From contig NC_009092.1 in NCBI RefSeq assembly GCF_000016065.1, positions 3,968,001-4,032,000 of the forward strand: a stretch of 64,000 nucleotides of DNA, in the 5' to 3' direction. Positions 35,102-45,328 of the stretch are shown here, one piece after another (the first letter of the stretch is position 1; each line of letters starts with the position of its first letter). Made by a program: the position numbers and the translations under genes. Below the pieces are notes generated by a model. The model saw only the letters and a list, made by a program, of their open reading frames with translations. It did not search any database and had not been told where the DNA came from. This DNA comes from Shewanella loihica PV-4 (GTDB taxonomy: Bacteria; Pseudomonadota; Gammaproteobacteria; Enterobacterales; Shewanellaceae).

Positions 35102-38100
35102 CTAGTCTAGGGCTTCCAACTCCTTGTCCCCTTTAAGCGCCTTGGTCTCATAGAGCCAGCGATACAGGGTCGGCAACACCAGCAGCGTCAGGGCGGTAGA
35201 GCTAAACAGGCCGCCTATGATCACCACCGCCAGCGGCTTTTGGATCTCGCTGCCCACACCGCTAGACAGGAGTATTGGGATCAAACCCAGCGCCGAGGTC
35301 AACGCCGTCATCAGCACGGGGCGCAGGCGTCCCACAGTGCCTTCATACACGCTGGTGTAGAGGGCTTCTCCCGAGGCGCGCCTCTGGTTGATCGAGTCCA
35401 CCAACACCACACCATTGAGCACTGCCACCCCGAACAGGGTGATAAAGCCGATGGAGCTAGGCACAGACAGATAGGTGCCGCTGACATAGAGGGCCACCAC
35501 GCCGCCGATCAGCGCCAGCGGCACGTTGGCCATGATCAGGCCCACCTGCTTAATGGAGCCAAAAGAGAAGTAGAGCAGCAGGGCGATCAGGGCGATGGAG
35601 ATGGGCACCACCAACATCAGCTTCTGCTGAGCCCGCTGCTGGTTCTCATACTGACCGCCGACCACGACCGTATAACCCGGCGGCAGATCCGCCTGAGGCA
35701 CTATGGCGTAGATATCCTTCACCACTGAGCCCATGTCGCGCCCCGACACGTTGGCCTGCACCACCACCCGGCGTTGCACATCGTCACGGCGGATATTAGG
35801 CGGCGCCATCTCGACCACCACATCGGCCACCTCGCCTAGACGCACGGTCGCACCGTTTACGCCGCTGAGCAGCAGATCCTCCAGCGCATCGGGCGCGCTG
35901 CGATATTGGCTGGCCAGACGCACATTGATGTCGTATCTAGCGTTGCCGTCGATCACCTGCCCGGCGCTGACACCGCCTATGCCCTGACTCACCAGGCTCA
36001 TCACCTCATCGACGCTGATGCCATAGCGGGCCAGCAGATCGCGCTTGGGACGCACCACCAGCTGGGCCTCGCCGGACACCTGCTCCAGGGAGACATCGAC
36101 CGCCCCCTCGATACCCGACACCAGCTCGCTGAGCTCCTGCCCCTTGCTGGAGAGCACCTCGAGATCCGGGCCAAACAGCTTGATCGCCAGCTGGGCCTTC
36201 ACCCCTGAAAGCAACTCATCGACACGGGTGGCGATGGGCTGGGAGAAGGTAAATAGCAGGCCGGGGAAGACGCTAAGCTTCTCTTCCATCTTGCGCTGCA
36301 GCTCGAGACGGGTCTCGGCGTGTTCCCACTCCTCGATCGGCTTAAGGCCGATATAGATCTCTATGTTGCTCACAGGCTCAGGATCGCCGCCAAGTTCCGG
36401 GGCACCAATACGGCTCAGGGCATAGTCGACCTCGGGGAAAGTCATCAACATGGCCTCGAGCTTGGGCGCCACATCCAATGAGGTGCTCAGGCTGGCGGTT
36501 GGCGCCAGGGTCACCCTCAGGTTAATGGTGCCCTCCTCGAGCTCGGGCACAAACTCGGTACCTAGCCTTGGCAGCAGCGCCATGCTGATGCCGAACAGGG
36601 TCACCGCCGTCAGCAGCACCAACTTGGGCCTGCCCATGGTGGCACTAAGCAGGTGACGATACAGGGCCTCAACCGGCTTGAGTACCGGACTCTCCCTCAG
36701 GGTCACGCCGCGCTTGAACAGATAGACAGCTAAAGCTGGCACGCCGATCAGGGCCACAAACAGCGCCGCCACCATGGCCAGAATGATGCTCACCGCCATG
36801 GGCTGGAACAGCTTGCCCTCTACCCCTTCCAGGGCAAACAGCGGCGCAAACACCACTATGATGATGGCGGTGGCGAAGAAGATCGGGCTGCACACCTCCT
36901 TGGCCGCCAGCATCACCCTCAGGGCGATGCCGCTGCGCTCTCCTTCTCCCAGGCCATCTTCCTCGCCGTGGTAGGGGTCAGACTCACCCGAGGCGCGGGC
37001 CTTGGCCTGATCGAAATGGCGTCTGTCCGGCTGGGTCAGATGTTTGAAGATGTTCTCCACCATCACCACTGAGCCATCCACCAGCATGCCGATAGCCACC
37101 GCCAGCCCACCCAGGGACATCAGGTTGGCCGACATGCCAAAGTAAGCCATCACCATCAAGGCCAGGCCGATGGAGACTGGGATAGAGAGCAGCACCAACA
37201 AAGTCGCGCGCAGGTTCACCAGGAAGAGCGCCAGGATAACCACGATAAACAGGAAGGCCATCAAGAGGGCATCGCGCACCGTCTCTACCGCCTTGTTCAC
37301 CAGATCCGCCTGATCGTAGAACACCTCGAAGGAGACGCCCTTGGGCAGGGCCTGCTCTATCATGGCGGTGCGGGCCGAGATATCGTCGATGGTCGCCTTG
37401 GTGTTGGCCCCCATACGCTTGAGCACCACGCCGGCGACCACTTCGCCTAGCGCCTTTGGCGTTCCAGCATCGTCGCGGCGGGTCATGGTGACCGCGCCCA
37501 CACGGATCTCGGCGCCAAAGTCCACCTTGGCAATGTCGGCCACCCGCACCGGCGTACCGCCTGCCTCTGTGAGTGGGATCTGGGCGATCGCCGCCAGGCC
37601 AGCCTCACCCGCCGGTAACAGGCCGTAGCCACGTACCACCAGCTGCTCCTGTCCCTGGTCCATAAACCAGCCACCTGCGTTGCGGTTGTTGCTCTCCAGC
37701 GCCTGAGTCACCTGGGCCATGGAGAGGCCATAGCTGCGCAGCTTGTTAGGCTCTATCTGCACCTGATATTGACGCACCTCGCCGCCGAAAGAGAGCACGT
37801 CGGTCACGCCCCCCACCGGCATCATGATGAGCTTCACCAGATAGTCGTTGAGGCTCCTTAGCTCGGCGGCATCTATACCGGACTCAGGCGTGGCCCGCAA
37901 TATGTACTGATAGATCTGTCCCAGGCCTGAGGTGTTGGGGCCTATCTCGGGCACCCCCACCCCGTCAGGGATCATCTCCCTGGCGGCCTGCAGCTGCTCG
38001 AATACCTGCTGACGGGCAAAGTAGATATCTGTGCCTTCGGCAAACACCACAGTCACTATGGAGAGGCCGGTGCGTGACAAGGAGCGCACCTCGGTCACCG

Positions 38101-38332
38101 ATGGCAGGGCGTACATGGCCGACTCCACCGGGTAGCTGATCAGCTTTTCCACCTCCTCGGCCGCTAGCCCCTCGGCGGCGGTATTGACCGTCACCTGCAC
38201 ATTGGTGACATCGGGAAAGGCATCGAGATTGAGCTTAGGTAACATGGCGACACTGGCTACCACACCACACAGCAGCGCCAGGGCCACCAGAAGCCGATTG
38301 CGTATCGCGCTATCGATAAGTTTCTGAAGCAT
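35102..38332 (-). CDS. heavy-metal RND efflux pump, CzcA/CusA type
   Basis: 1076 residues, the inner-membrane proton antiporter of a tripartite exporter. It has the RND layout: TM1 (LLVALALLCGVV), a large periplasmic loop (about 35-335), TM2-6, a second loop (about 560-870) and TM7-12. The TM4 region reads AIGMLVDGSVVMVEN, the HME-class signature, mixed between divalent-cation and Cu/Ag types, so the metal cannot be named with confidence. The loop after TM6 holds a His/Asp/Glu-rich insert (SDPYHGEEDGLGEGE). Last gene of the operon, 12 nt after the adaptor gene. Confidence 0.95.
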   Translation of the reverse strand: MLQKLIDSAIRNRLLVALALLCGVVASVAMLPKLNLDAFPDVTNVQVTVNTAAEGLAAEEVEKLISYPVESAMYALPSVTEVRSLSRTGLSIVTVVFAEGTDIYFARQQVFEQLQAAREMIPDGVGVPEIGPNTSGLGQIYQYILRATPESGIDAAELRSLNDYLVKLIMMPVGGVTDVLSFGGEVRQYQVQIEPNKLRSYGLSMAQVTQALESNNRNAGGWFMDQGQEQLVVRGYGLLPAGEAGLAAIAQIPLTEAGGTPVRVADIAKVDFGAEIRVGAVTMTRRDDAGTPKALGEVVAGVVLKRMGANTKATIDDISARTAMIEQALPKGVSFEVFYDQADLVNKAVETVRDALLMAFLFIVVILALFLVNLRATLLVLLSIPVSIGLALMVMAYFGMSANLMSLGGLAVAIGMLVDGSVVMVENIFKHLTQPDRRHFDQAKARASGESDPYHGEEDGLGEGERSGIALRVMLAAKEVCSPIFFATAIIIVVFAPLFALEGVEGKLFQPMAVSIILAMVAALFVALIGVPALAVYLFKRGVTLRESPVLKPVEALYRHLLSATMGRPKLVLLTAVTLFGISMALLPRLGTEFVPELEEGTINLRVTLAPTASLSTSLDVAPKLEAMLMTFPEVDYALSRIGAPELGGDPEPVSNIEIYIGLKPIEEWEHAETRLELQRKMEEKLSVFPGLLFTFSQPIATRVDELLSGVKAQLAIKLFGPDLEVLSSKGQELSELVSGIEGAVDVSLEQVSGEAQLVVRPKRDLLARYGISVDEVMSLVSQGIGGVSAGQVIDGNARYDINVRLASQYRSAPDALEDLLLSGVNGATVRLGEVADVVVEMAPPNIRRDDVQRRVVVQANVSGRDMGSVVKDIYAIVPQADLPPGYTVVVGGQYENQQRAQQKLMLVVPISIALIALLLYFSFGSIKQVGLIMANVPLALIGGVVALYVSGTYLSVPSSIGFITLFGVAVLNGVVLVDSINQRRASGEALYTSVYEGTVGRLRPVLMTALTSALGLIPILLSSGVGSEIQKPLAVVIIGGLFSSTALTLLVLPTLYRWLYETKALKGDKELEALD

Positions 38333-38344
38333 AAGGGCTACCTC

Positions 38345-39574
38345 TTAGTGATTGTGAATGTCGAAGCCTGACTTGGCCTGCTCAGAGGCCAGGAAGAAGG
38401 CGCCCGAGACCACCACCCGCATCTTGGGACTCAGTCCCTGCACCAGGTTCATGCCGCGTTGGCGCTCACTCACCTCGACCTCGACGGCCTCGAAGCCATC
38501 CCCCTCTTCGACAAACACCTGCCAGTCGCCGTCACCGCCGCGGGTCAGCGCCGCATCGGGCAAGATCACTCCATCCTGGTTGTTGTCGGCCAGATAGATC
38601 TCGGCAAATTGTCCGGCGTGCAGCACGTGGCCCGGATTGGCGAAGGCCACTAGGATCTGCTCGGTGCGGGTGACGCTGTCGATCTCATGGGAGCGGCCGA
38701 TCACCTCGGCCTCCAGGCTAAAGTCGCCCACCTTCACCAGCGCCTTACTGCCTACCTTGATCTGTTGAGACTGGGTCGGCGTCACCTGGGCCTCGACCCA
38801 GAGGTGAGACTCGTCGGTGAGCTGCATCAGGGCGGTGCCACCGCTGAACACCTGACCTTTCATGGCCACATCCTGCTGCACCCGGCCGTCGAGCGGCGCC
38901 AGCAGCTGATAACTGCCTATGGTCTCGGGATCCGACTCCAGCGCCTTGATCTGCGCCGGCGTCATCTTGAGGGCGCCGAGTATGGCGCGCTTGAGCTCGG
39001 CATCCACCTGGGCCTGCAGACGGCGGCTGGCACTCACAGCGCTCTGGCTCATTCGCTTCACCCGGCTCCACTCGGCTGCCGCATTGATGTAATCCGCCTG
39101 GGCCTGAGCCACGGCTGCGCCCCCCAGAGTCAACAGGGGCTGGCCCTTGGCGACCTCCTGTCCCGGCACCACATGACGCGCCAACACCCGCACATCCAGC
39201 TGGGGCACCAGGGTCACGGTACGCTCCCTGTCCACCACCAGGGTGGCCGTCGCGACTGCGGCCAGGCTGAAGCCCTGACTGCTTACCTGCTCCACACGAA
39301 TTCCCGCCAGCTGACGCTGCTCCTCGCTGAGCACTAGCTCACCGCCATGGGCTTCTTCGCCACCCAGCGCAGCTTCATCGCCCTGCTCTCTTTCCTTGTC
39401 GTGAGCCTGCTCTTGAGACACTTGCCCCTTGGCTGACTCTGCTTTGTGCTCATGTCCCTCGGCGCCGAGGGCAACCCCGCCCACAGCCGTCATGCTGATC
39501 AAGACGCCGAAACCCATGGCCCGCATCAGTGGGCTTAGCTGTAGAAAACGTGTTTTATTTGATTGATTCTTCAT
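38345..39574 (-). CDS. RND efflux periplasmic adaptor (CzcB-like)
   Basis: About 409 residues from ATG 39574 (SD AGGTGA); a GTG three codons earlier is less likely. A hydrophobic anchor or signal (about 17-40) is followed by a His/Glu-rich stretch (AEGHEHKAES, EQAHDKEREQGDE, EEAHGGE), then lipoyl/barrel-sandwich and beta-barrel segments of membrane fusion proteins. The His-rich head probably binds metal in the periplasm. Links the CzcA-like pump to the CzcC-like channel. Confidence 0.93.
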   Translation of the reverse strand: MKNQSNKTRFLQLSPLMRAMGFGVLISMTAVGGVALGAEGHEHKAESAKGQVSQEQAHDKEREQGDEAALGGEEAHGGELVLSEEQRQLAGIRVEQVSSQGFSLAAVATATLVVDRERTVTLVPQLDVRVLARHVVPGQEVAKGQPLLTLGGAAVAQAQADYINAAAEWSRVKRMSQSAVSASRRLQAQVDAELKRAILGALKMTPAQIKALESDPETIGSYQLLAPLDGRVQQDVAMKGQVFSGGTALMQLTDESHLWVEAQVTPTQSQQIKVGSKALVKVGDFSLEAEVIGRSHEIDSVTRTEQILVAFANPGHVLHAGQFAEIYLADNNQDGVILPDAALTRGGDGDWQVFVEEGDGFEAVEVEVSERQRGMNLVQGLSPKMRVVVSGAFFLASEQAKSGFDIHNH

Positions 39575-39655
39575 ACTTTTCACCTAAATTCTTTATCCGT
39601 TTTGCTAAAGCCTGCTCGCTAAAATGTGCTCGCTCGCTTTAACGCCATAGCGCGA

Positions 39656-40936
39656 CTAAACGCCTTCGCGGCCGAGCTGACGCTGCAGATAGTTCTCGAG
39701 TTGACCGCTCTGCCCCATCCAGTCGAGCCAGCTGCGATAGAGGGCGCCCTCGAGGGATAGACCTGCCAGATAGCTGTTAGCCAGCTGCCTCTGTCCCTGC
39801 AGGTAGTCGCTGGTGCTGATGTCGCCCGCACGCCACTGCTGTGACAGGGCATCCTGCACACCGGCGCCAGAGGTGAGCACCAACTCACGCCACTCGCGGT
39901 AACGCTGCTGCAGCCTGGGCAGGCTTAGGTGAAAAAGTTTGGCGGCCTGGGTGAGGCGACGCTCACGGGCCAGATAGTCTTGCTCGGCGATGGCGACCTG
40001 AGTACCGGCCGCGGCCTTGGCCTCGCGATAATCGTTGCGGATCTGAATCGGGATCGACAGCCCCACTCCCAGCTTGTTCTCCTCGCCTTCACGCTCGGCG
40101 CTCAGGCTGATACTGGGATCGGCGTTGGTGTCTGCCGCCACCTGTTGGCTGGCCAGCTTGGCCATCATCACCTGCTGGTAGGCACCCGCCAGCGCGGGCA
40201 GATCCGGGCCGACCTCCTGACTGGTGTCGACGCTGAGGGCACCGATAAACTCGGCGAAGGGCAACTCCAGCTCACCAAAGCGGCTGAGCACGCTGGCATC
40301 GGCGGCCAGCGAGGCCTGCTCGGCACTGGCGTGATCTGCGGCCTTACTGGCCAGATCCAGCTGCATCAACTGCAGCTCGGCTTGTGACAGGGCCCCCGCC
40401 TCCAGCTGTTGCTTGGCGATGGCGACCTGCTGCTTGGCGCTCTCTAGCAAACGTCCCTGAAAGGCGAGTAATTTCGCCTGCTGCGCCTGCTCCACCAGCG
40501 CCATCAGGAGTTCGCCATAGAGCTGGCTGCGGGCCAGACGATTGTCGGCCAGCAGGATCTCGGCCTCGAGCTGGGCGACACGTGTCGCTATCCCGCGTTT
40601 GTCGCCCCAGTCCAGGGTCTGACTCACCTCCAGGGTATAGGTATCTTCGCTGGCATTTTGGTAACTCACCCCCAGCTCAGGGTTATAGACGGGCCTGTCG
40701 GCGGCTTCCACCAACAACTGGGCCTGACGCACCTTGGCTTGCTGCGCCTGGATCTCAGGCAGTTGATTCACCTTGCTCATCAAGGGAGCGAGCCAGCCCT
40801 GAAAACCACTCTGCTCTATCTGTGCCAGCAAGGGTGCCGGCGCCATTTCCCCCGCTTCTGAGTAAAGGGTTTCGGCGAATAGGGGCGCGCCCCATATCGC
40901 GCCCAGTAATGCGGTGGCGATTAAGCTTTTTCTCAT
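39656..40936 (-). CDS. outer-membrane efflux channel (CzcC/TolC family)
   Basis: 426 residues. Signal peptide (MRKSLIATALLGAIWGAPLFA), then long alpha-helical hairpins with repeated Leu/Ala/Gln heptads typical of OEP proteins. GVSYQNASEDTYTLEVSQTLDWGDKRG is a characteristic barrel strand region. SD AGGA six nt before ATG. Same strand and order as czcCBA operons. About 210 nt separate it from the small His/Cys-rich protein gene upstream. Confidence 0.93.
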   Translation of the reverse strand: MRKSLIATALLGAIWGAPLFAETLYSEAGEMAPAPLLAQIEQSGFQGWLAPLMSKVNQLPEIQAQQAKVRQAQLLVEAADRPVYNPELGVSYQNASEDTYTLEVSQTLDWGDKRGIATRVAQLEAEILLADNRLARSQLYGELLMALVEQAQQAKLLAFQGRLLESAKQQVAIAKQQLEAGALSQAELQLMQLDLASKAADHASAEQASLAADASVLSRFGELELPFAEFIGALSVDTSQEVGPDLPALAGAYQQVMMAKLASQQVAADTNADPSISLSAEREGEENKLGVGLSIPIQIRNDYREAKAAAGTQVAIAEQDYLARERRLTQAAKLFHLSLPRLQQRYREWRELVLTSGAGVQDALSQQWRAGDISTSDYLQGQRQLANSYLAGLSLEGALYRSWLDWMGQSGQLENYLQRQLGREGV

Positions 40937-41147
40937 CGCAATTCCTAATCTTAAGGATCAGGTGTCTCTGCTGCCCGCCAAGGCAGGTTTAACCTTAGCC
41001 AGGCAGGCAATGCACAGCATCGACCCGCGGCAAGATAATTCACCACGGCCCAAGGCTGGCAGTTAACAGAGAACGCCCGATAAAAAACGGTACCCCAACA
41101 GCGCCCGCGCCATGCACAGGGCCTGAAAAGGCATTATTTTCAGAAGA

Positions 41148-41579
41148 TTAAGAAAGTAAGATAGGTGGGCGATAAGCCGCTTGTTGCTCTGGTGGCAGGT
41201 AATGCAATCTGGCGCTCGCGGGTTCATCGCTCACGGGCACAGAAGGGGTCAGGGCCAGCTGAGACACTAAGGTCACGTGACCACCATGACACTGGCAGTC
41301 GAGGCAGAGATCGAAGGTCTGAGTCTCTGTCTTGCTGATCTGGTGTTGATGTGGCGTCTCTAGCTCGGGCTCATCGAAGGCGCATTGGCAATCGACACAC
41401 TGAGCCAGGCTCACCACTTCGGCAGTAAACTGCAGATGGGGATGGGTTTCGCTCTCCTCTTCATGGCTGCCAAGATGCAACTGATGCGCGCCAAGATTCG
41501 CCCCTGCAAACTGCAGTGCGACCACGGCGATCATCATCAAGGCAATCTTGTGAACCAGTTGTCGAAAGAAGCGACTCAA
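41148..41579 (-). CDS. small His/Cys-rich exported protein heading the metal-efflux operon (TTG start)
   Basis: 143 residues. TTG at 41579 is chosen because GGAG lies five nt upstream. The N-terminal hydrophobic stretch (KIALMMIAVVALQFAGANLGA) is a signal or anchor. The mature part has many histidines (HQLHLGSHEEESETHPHLQ, PHQHQ) and two CxDCxC motifs (CVDCQC, CLDCQC), suggesting periplasmic metal binding. The C-terminal LPPEQQAAYRPPI resembles small proteins (CzcI-like) that precede czcCBA. Likely metal sensor, buffer or regulator of the pump. Confidence 0.8.
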   Translation of the reverse strand: MSRFFRQLVHKIALMMIAVVALQFAGANLGAHQLHLGSHEEESETHPHLQFTAEVVSLAQCVDCQCAFDEPELETPHQHQISKTETQTFDLCLDCQCHGGHVTLVSQLALTPSVPVSDEPASARLHYLPPEQQAAYRPPILLS

Positions 41580-41719
41580 GCAAACTCCAAAGGGGAAAAG
41601 CGTAAAAAGGTCGAGTTATCAGACTCAAGGGGTGGCAAATAGTTCCACGGCCATCGCTAAATTAACAGGAGATTCGTCCCGTCATGCCAGCCAGATCACA
41701 CTTGCCACCCGCAAAGCCA

Positions 41720-41902
41720 TTACTTGAATACGCAGTGCTTGGTGTAGTCGGCGGCTTCGTTGGCCGTCCAGTCACCCTTAGGCTTATCTTCCATCTGCTT
41801 ACACCACTTTTCGCTACCTACCTCGGGAGCACAACCAGAAAGTGACGCCATCAGAGCCAGGGCCAGTGCAGCGGACGTCAGAGAGAGTGAAGATTTTAAC
41901 AT
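41720..41902 (-). CDS. DUF3012 small lipoprotein
   Basis: 60 residues. Signal with lipobox LSGC, then GSEKWCKQMEDKPKGDWTAN and a second Cys in DYTKHCVFK. This matches the DUF3012 family of short lipoproteins common in marine gammaproteobacteria. Function unknown. SD AAAGGA upstream. Confidence 0.9.
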   Translation of the reverse strand: MLKSSLSLTSAALALALMASLSGCAPEVGSEKWCKQMEDKPKGDWTANEAADYTKHCVFK

Positions 41903-41951
41903 GAAGATATTCCTTTAGGAGGTCAGATAATGTTGTTCCCAGTCACCGAGC

Positions 41952-42335
41952 CTAAGACTCGCGCACCAGCGGACAACTCAGCTTAGCGGTGATCCACTCG
42001 ATAGCCTGGGGCTTATCCTCGAGAGCATACCACGCCACCTCCCCCTGCATAAAGGGGCCCATAAGACGCACGGCGTTACCAAACCAATCGGGCCCGCCCA
42101 CCAGCACCAAGGCATCGAACCTGGGCAGTTGCAGCTCGCCCACGCCCGAGAGTGACTGGCTCTCCCAGCCTTCCAGCAGCACGTCGGCCTCGATATAGAG
42201 ACACACCTTGCCCGAGGCCTGCTGATATTCCTCAATGATGGGGACTATCTTGTTGCAATAGTCCTGGGTCGACAATCGCCCGCTGGCAAATAAACTGATC
42301 ACCCCATTGGTGATATCGGCGATTTGACATAACAT
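41952..42335 (-). CDS. STAS/SpoIIAA-like protein
   Basis: About 127 residues from ATG 42335 (SD GGAG, seven nt); a GTG two codons earlier is too close. Predicted alternating strands and helices with GRLSTQDYCNKIVPIIEEY and LYIEADVLLEGW, as in SpoIIAA-like (DUF3478) proteins. Usually cytosolic with possible lipid or nucleotide binding; role unknown. Confidence 0.75.
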   Translation of the reverse strand: MLCQIADITNGVISLFASGRLSTQDYCNKIVPIIEEYQQASGKVCLYIEADVLLEGWESQSLSGVGELQLPRFDALVLVGGPDWFGNAVRLMGPFMQGEVAWYALEDKPQAIEWITAKLSCPLVRES

Positions 42336-42447
42336 ACTCACACTCCGAGAAGGCGCCTAATTTGGCGACCATTTTGCATCATTTTGACTAGCCAATGATA
42401 CAGGTCTAGATCAAATAAGCCGAACATGCCGACAAGCGAGCCCTCAG

Positions 42448-42858
42448 TTGATAAAGATCTCTCAGCGCGTCCAAATAGCCGATAACGAACTGGAATGGCA
42501 ATTCATCCGCTCCAGTGGCGCTGGTGGCCAGCACCTCAACAAGGTCTCCACCGCGGCTCAGCTGATCTTCGACATTCGCCAATCCTCTCTGCCAGAGTTT
42601 TACCAGCAACGCCTGCTCGCCAAGACAGACCACCGCATCACCAAGAGCGGCAAGATCATCATCAAGTGTCAGGCCAGCCGCAGCCAGGACGCCAACCGTC
42701 AGACGGCGCTGGAACAGTTTATCGCCCTGGTGGCCAGCGTCGGCCACACCGCCAAGAAACGTGTCGCCACCAAGCCCACCAAGGCCAGCCAGCGCAGACG
42801 GGTCGATACCAAGAAACAGCGCGGCGCCACCAAGGCCCTCAGGCAGAAGCAGTTCTAA
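42448..42858 (+). CDS. arfB: ArfB/YaeJ ribosome-rescue peptidyl-tRNA hydrolase (TTG start)
   Basis: 136 residues. The GGQ motif in RSSGAGGQHLNKVST and a basic C-terminal tail (KPTKASQRRRVDTKKQRG) identify ArfB, which frees peptides on stalled ribosomes with its tail in the mRNA channel. The N-terminus MIKISQRVQI aligns without gap to E. coli ArfB (MIVISRHVAI), so the TTG at 42448 is very likely the true start although no strong SD precedes it. A weak TTG start suggests low expression. Confidence 0.92.
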   Translation: MIKISQRVQIADNELEWQFIRSSGAGGQHLNKVSTAAQLIFDIRQSSLPEFYQQRLLAKTDHRITKSGKIIIKCQASRSQDANRQTALEQFIALVASVGHTAKKRVATKPTKASQRRRVDTKKQRGATKALRQKQF

Positions 42859-42974
42859 TCCGTCCTCACTCTTTGCCTCATCTTGATTTTTGCTAACGAG
42901 ACGCCAAAATCGCCGATAAGTGTGCTAAGTTGCAGGTATCTGACTTAAAAGACTGAATCCATAAGGTGTTGTGC

Positions 42975-43427
42975 ATGAGTAAAGCGGTGAAAATTCTCCT
43001 GGTAAACGGCCCCAACCTCAACCTGCTGGGTCGACGCGAGCCCGGCCACTATGGTCATCACACCCTGGCGCAGATCGTCGAGCAGCTTAAGCTGCTGGCT
43101 GGTGAGCAAGGCGCCAGCCTGGATCATATTCAGTCCAACGCCGAACATGAGCTGATCGACGCCATTCACCAGAGCGACGCCGACTTCATCATCATCAATC
43201 CAGCGGCCTTTACCCACACCAGTGTGGCCCTGAGAGACGCCCTGCTCGGCGTCGCCATCCCCTTCATCGAGGTGCACCTCTCAAACGTTCATGCCAGAGA
43301 GGCCTTCAGGCATCACTCCTACTTCTCCGACAAGGCGGTCGGCGTCATCTGCGGCCTGGGAGAACAAGGCTATCGCTACGCCCTGGACTCGGCCATCGCC
43401 CGCGTCAGAGCCGCTCAGGAGAAGTAG
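42975..43427 (+). CDS. aroQ: type II 3-dehydroquinate dehydratase
   Basis: About 150 residues from ATG 42975. Motifs [18 protein letters not shown] (active Tyr), [18 protein letters not shown] (Asn, Ala, His) and [11 protein letters not shown] are those of AroQ, which dehydrates 3-dehydroquinate in the shikimate pathway. Followed six nt later by accB, an order common in gammaproteobacteria. Confidence 0.96.
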   Translation: MSKAVKILLVNGPNLNLLGRREPGHYGHHTLAQIVEQLKLLAGEQGASLDHIQSNAEHELIDAIHQSDADFIIINPAAFTHTSVALRDALLGVAIPFIEVHLSNVHAREAFRHHSYFSDKAVGVICGLGEQGYRYALDSAIARVRAAQEK

Positions 43428-43433
43428 CCTGTC

Positions 43434-43865
43434 ATGGATATTCGCAAGATAAAGAAACTGATCGAGCTGGTGCAGGCATCGGATATCACAGAGTTGGAGA
43501 TCAAGGAGGGTGAGGAGTCGATTCGCCTCTGCCGCCAACCAGCCGTCTCGGCCAGCGGGCAAAAGGCTGGCGTCACTATCGTGAATTCCCCCGACGCCGA
43601 GGCGCAGACAGATCAGGAAGATTATGATGAGGAGACGCTACTGCGCTCCCCCATGGTGGGCACCTTCTATCTCGCCCCCGCGGTCGATGCCGCGCCACTG
43701 GTCAAGTTGGGTCAGCGGGTCGAACAGGGCGAGCCTGTCTGCATCATAGAGGCGATGAAGATGATGAACCAAATTCAGGCGCCCCACGCAGGCGTGGTGA
43801 CCGCACTTCTCTGCCAGAGCGGCGATGGCGTCGAGTTCGATCAACCTCTAATGGTGATTGAATAG
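43434..43865 (+). CDS. accB: acetyl-CoA carboxylase biotin carboxyl carrier protein
   Basis: 143 residues. An N-terminal region (about 1-65, [13 protein letters not shown]) and a variable linker precede the C-terminal biotinyl domain with the biotin-accepting lysine in [11 protein letters not shown] and the thumb loop around YLAPAVD. Carries carboxylate between AccC and AccAD in fatty-acid synthesis. Co-transcribed with aroQ and accC. Confidence 0.97.
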   Translation: MDIRKIKKLIELVQASDITELEIKEGEESIRLCRQPAVSASGQKAGVTIVNSPDAEAQTDQEDYDEETLLRSPMVGTFYLAPAVDAAPLVKLGQRVEQGEPVCIIEAMKMMNQIQAPHAGVVTALLCQSGDGVEFDQPLMVIE

Positions 43866-43893
43866 ATGCAGATCTAAATTCCAGGAGACTAAG

Positions 43894-45258
43894 GTGACAG
43901 CTTTGATGCGTCGATTCGACAAGGTCCTGGTCGCCAATCGCGGCGAAATAGCCCTGCGCATCATACGCGCCTGTCGCCAGCTGGGCATCAAGACGGTCGC
44001 CCTCTACTCCAGCGCCGACAAAGATAGCGGCCACCTGAGACTCGCCGATCAGCAGATCTGCATCGGCCCCGCCCCCGCCAAAGAGAGTTACCTCAACATC
44101 GCCGCCATCCTAGGCGCCGCCGATCTCGCCAGGGTCGATGCCATCCATCCGGGTTACGGCTTTCTGGCCGAAAATGCCGACTTCGCCCAGCAAGTCACCG
44201 ACAGCGGCTTTCACTTCATCGGCCCCAAGGCCGACACCATACGCCTGATGGGCGACAAGGTGAGCGCCATCGCCGCCATGAAGGCCGCAGGCGTGCCGAC
44301 AGTGCCCGGCTCAGACGGTCTACTGGGCGATAATGAGGCCCAGAGCCTAGAGATCGCGGCCCAAATCGGATACCCGCTGATCATCAAGGCCACTGCCGGG
44401 GGCGGCGGTAAGGGAATGCGGGTCGTAGAGGATGAGGCTCAGCTGCTTGGGGCCATCGCACTCACCCGCCAGGAGGCCGAGGCCGCCTTCGGCAACGGCG
44501 GCGTCTATCTGGAGAAATACCTCACCCGGCCACGTCATATCGAGGTGCAGGTGCTCTGCGACCATCAGGGGCATTGCATCTCACTCGGCGAGCGTGACTG
44601 CTCGCTGCAAAGAGCCCAGCAAAAGGTGATCGAATCCGCTCCGGCGCCAGGGTTAACGCCCGAGCAGCGCCAGCAGATAAGTGAGAGCTGCATCAGGGCC
44701 TGTCAGGCCATAGGCTATCGCGGCGCCGGTACCCTGGAGTTTCTCTATCAGGATGGCGAGTTCTACTTCATGGAGATGAACACCCGCATTCAGGTGGAGC
44801 ATACCATCTCAGAGATGGTCACCGGGGTGGACCTGTTAGTGCTGCAGCTGCGAGTTGCCCAGGGCGAGCCCCTGGCCTTACAAGAGTCGTTAATCCAGCC
44901 CAAGGGCCACGCCATCGAGTGTCGCATCAATGCCGAAGACCCCGCCAGCTTCGCCCCCTCGCCCGGGCGAATAGACAGGCTGGTGGTGCCCGGCGGCCTG
45001 GGGGTGCGCTGGGAATCCCACCTCTCACCCGGCGCCCACGTGCCGCCCCAATATGATGCCATGATCGCCAAGCTGATCGCCTGGGGCGACGACAGAGCTC
45101 AGGCGATCGCCCGCATGCGCACCGCCCTGGATGAATTGACTATCACAGGCATTAAGACCAATGTGCCCCTGCTCAGGGCGCTGCTGGCCGATCCTCAAGT
45201 GCAGCAGGGAGAGACCTCAATTCATTATCTCGAAGAGACCTTCTTGCCTAGACGATAA
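43894..45258 (+). CDS. accC: acetyl-CoA carboxylase biotin carboxylase subunit
   Basis: About 454 residues from GTG 43894, which has SD GGAG six nt upstream; ATG 43906 is the alternative. ATP-grasp fold with [14 protein letters not shown], the glycine-rich loop [20 protein letters not shown] and [14 protein letters not shown]. Carboxylates biotin on AccB using ATP and bicarbonate. Length is close to the usual 450. Confidence 0.97.
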   Translation: MTALMRRFDKVLVANRGEIALRIIRACRQLGIKTVALYSSADKDSGHLRLADQQICIGPAPAKESYLNIAAILGAADLARVDAIHPGYGFLAENADFAQQVTDSGFHFIGPKADTIRLMGDKVSAIAAMKAAGVPTVPGSDGLLGDNEAQSLEIAAQIGYPLIIKATAGGGGKGMRVVEDEAQLLGAIALTRQEAEAAFGNGGVYLEKYLTRPRHIEVQVLCDHQGHCISLGERDCSLQRAQQKVIESAPAPGLTPEQRQQISESCIRACQAIGYRGAGTLEFLYQDGEFYFMEMNTRIQVEHTISEMVTGVDLLVLQLRVAQGEPLALQESLIQPKGHAIECRINAEDPASFAPSPGRIDRLVVPGGLGVRWESHLSPGAHVPPQYDAMIAKLIAWGDDRAQAIARMRTALDELTITGIKTNVPLLRALLADPQVQQGETSIHYLEETFLPRR

Positions 45259-45328
45259 GCGCCTGGATGCTACCTTTCTACCTGAAAGATGAGTGTCCAG
45301 GCTTCCTCCGCGCGCGAATGCCAACAAG

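Noticed and set aside
34852..35110. Overlapping open frames of about 82 codons on both strands downstream of the metal pump gene
   Set aside because: Both run through the strong terminator hairpin and show no protein-like pattern; the region is better read as a 3' untranslated region.
45261..45302. GCCTGGA...TCCAGGC inverted repeat after accC as a terminator
   Set aside because: The loop is long and no T-tract follows on either strand, so it was not listed as a terminator.
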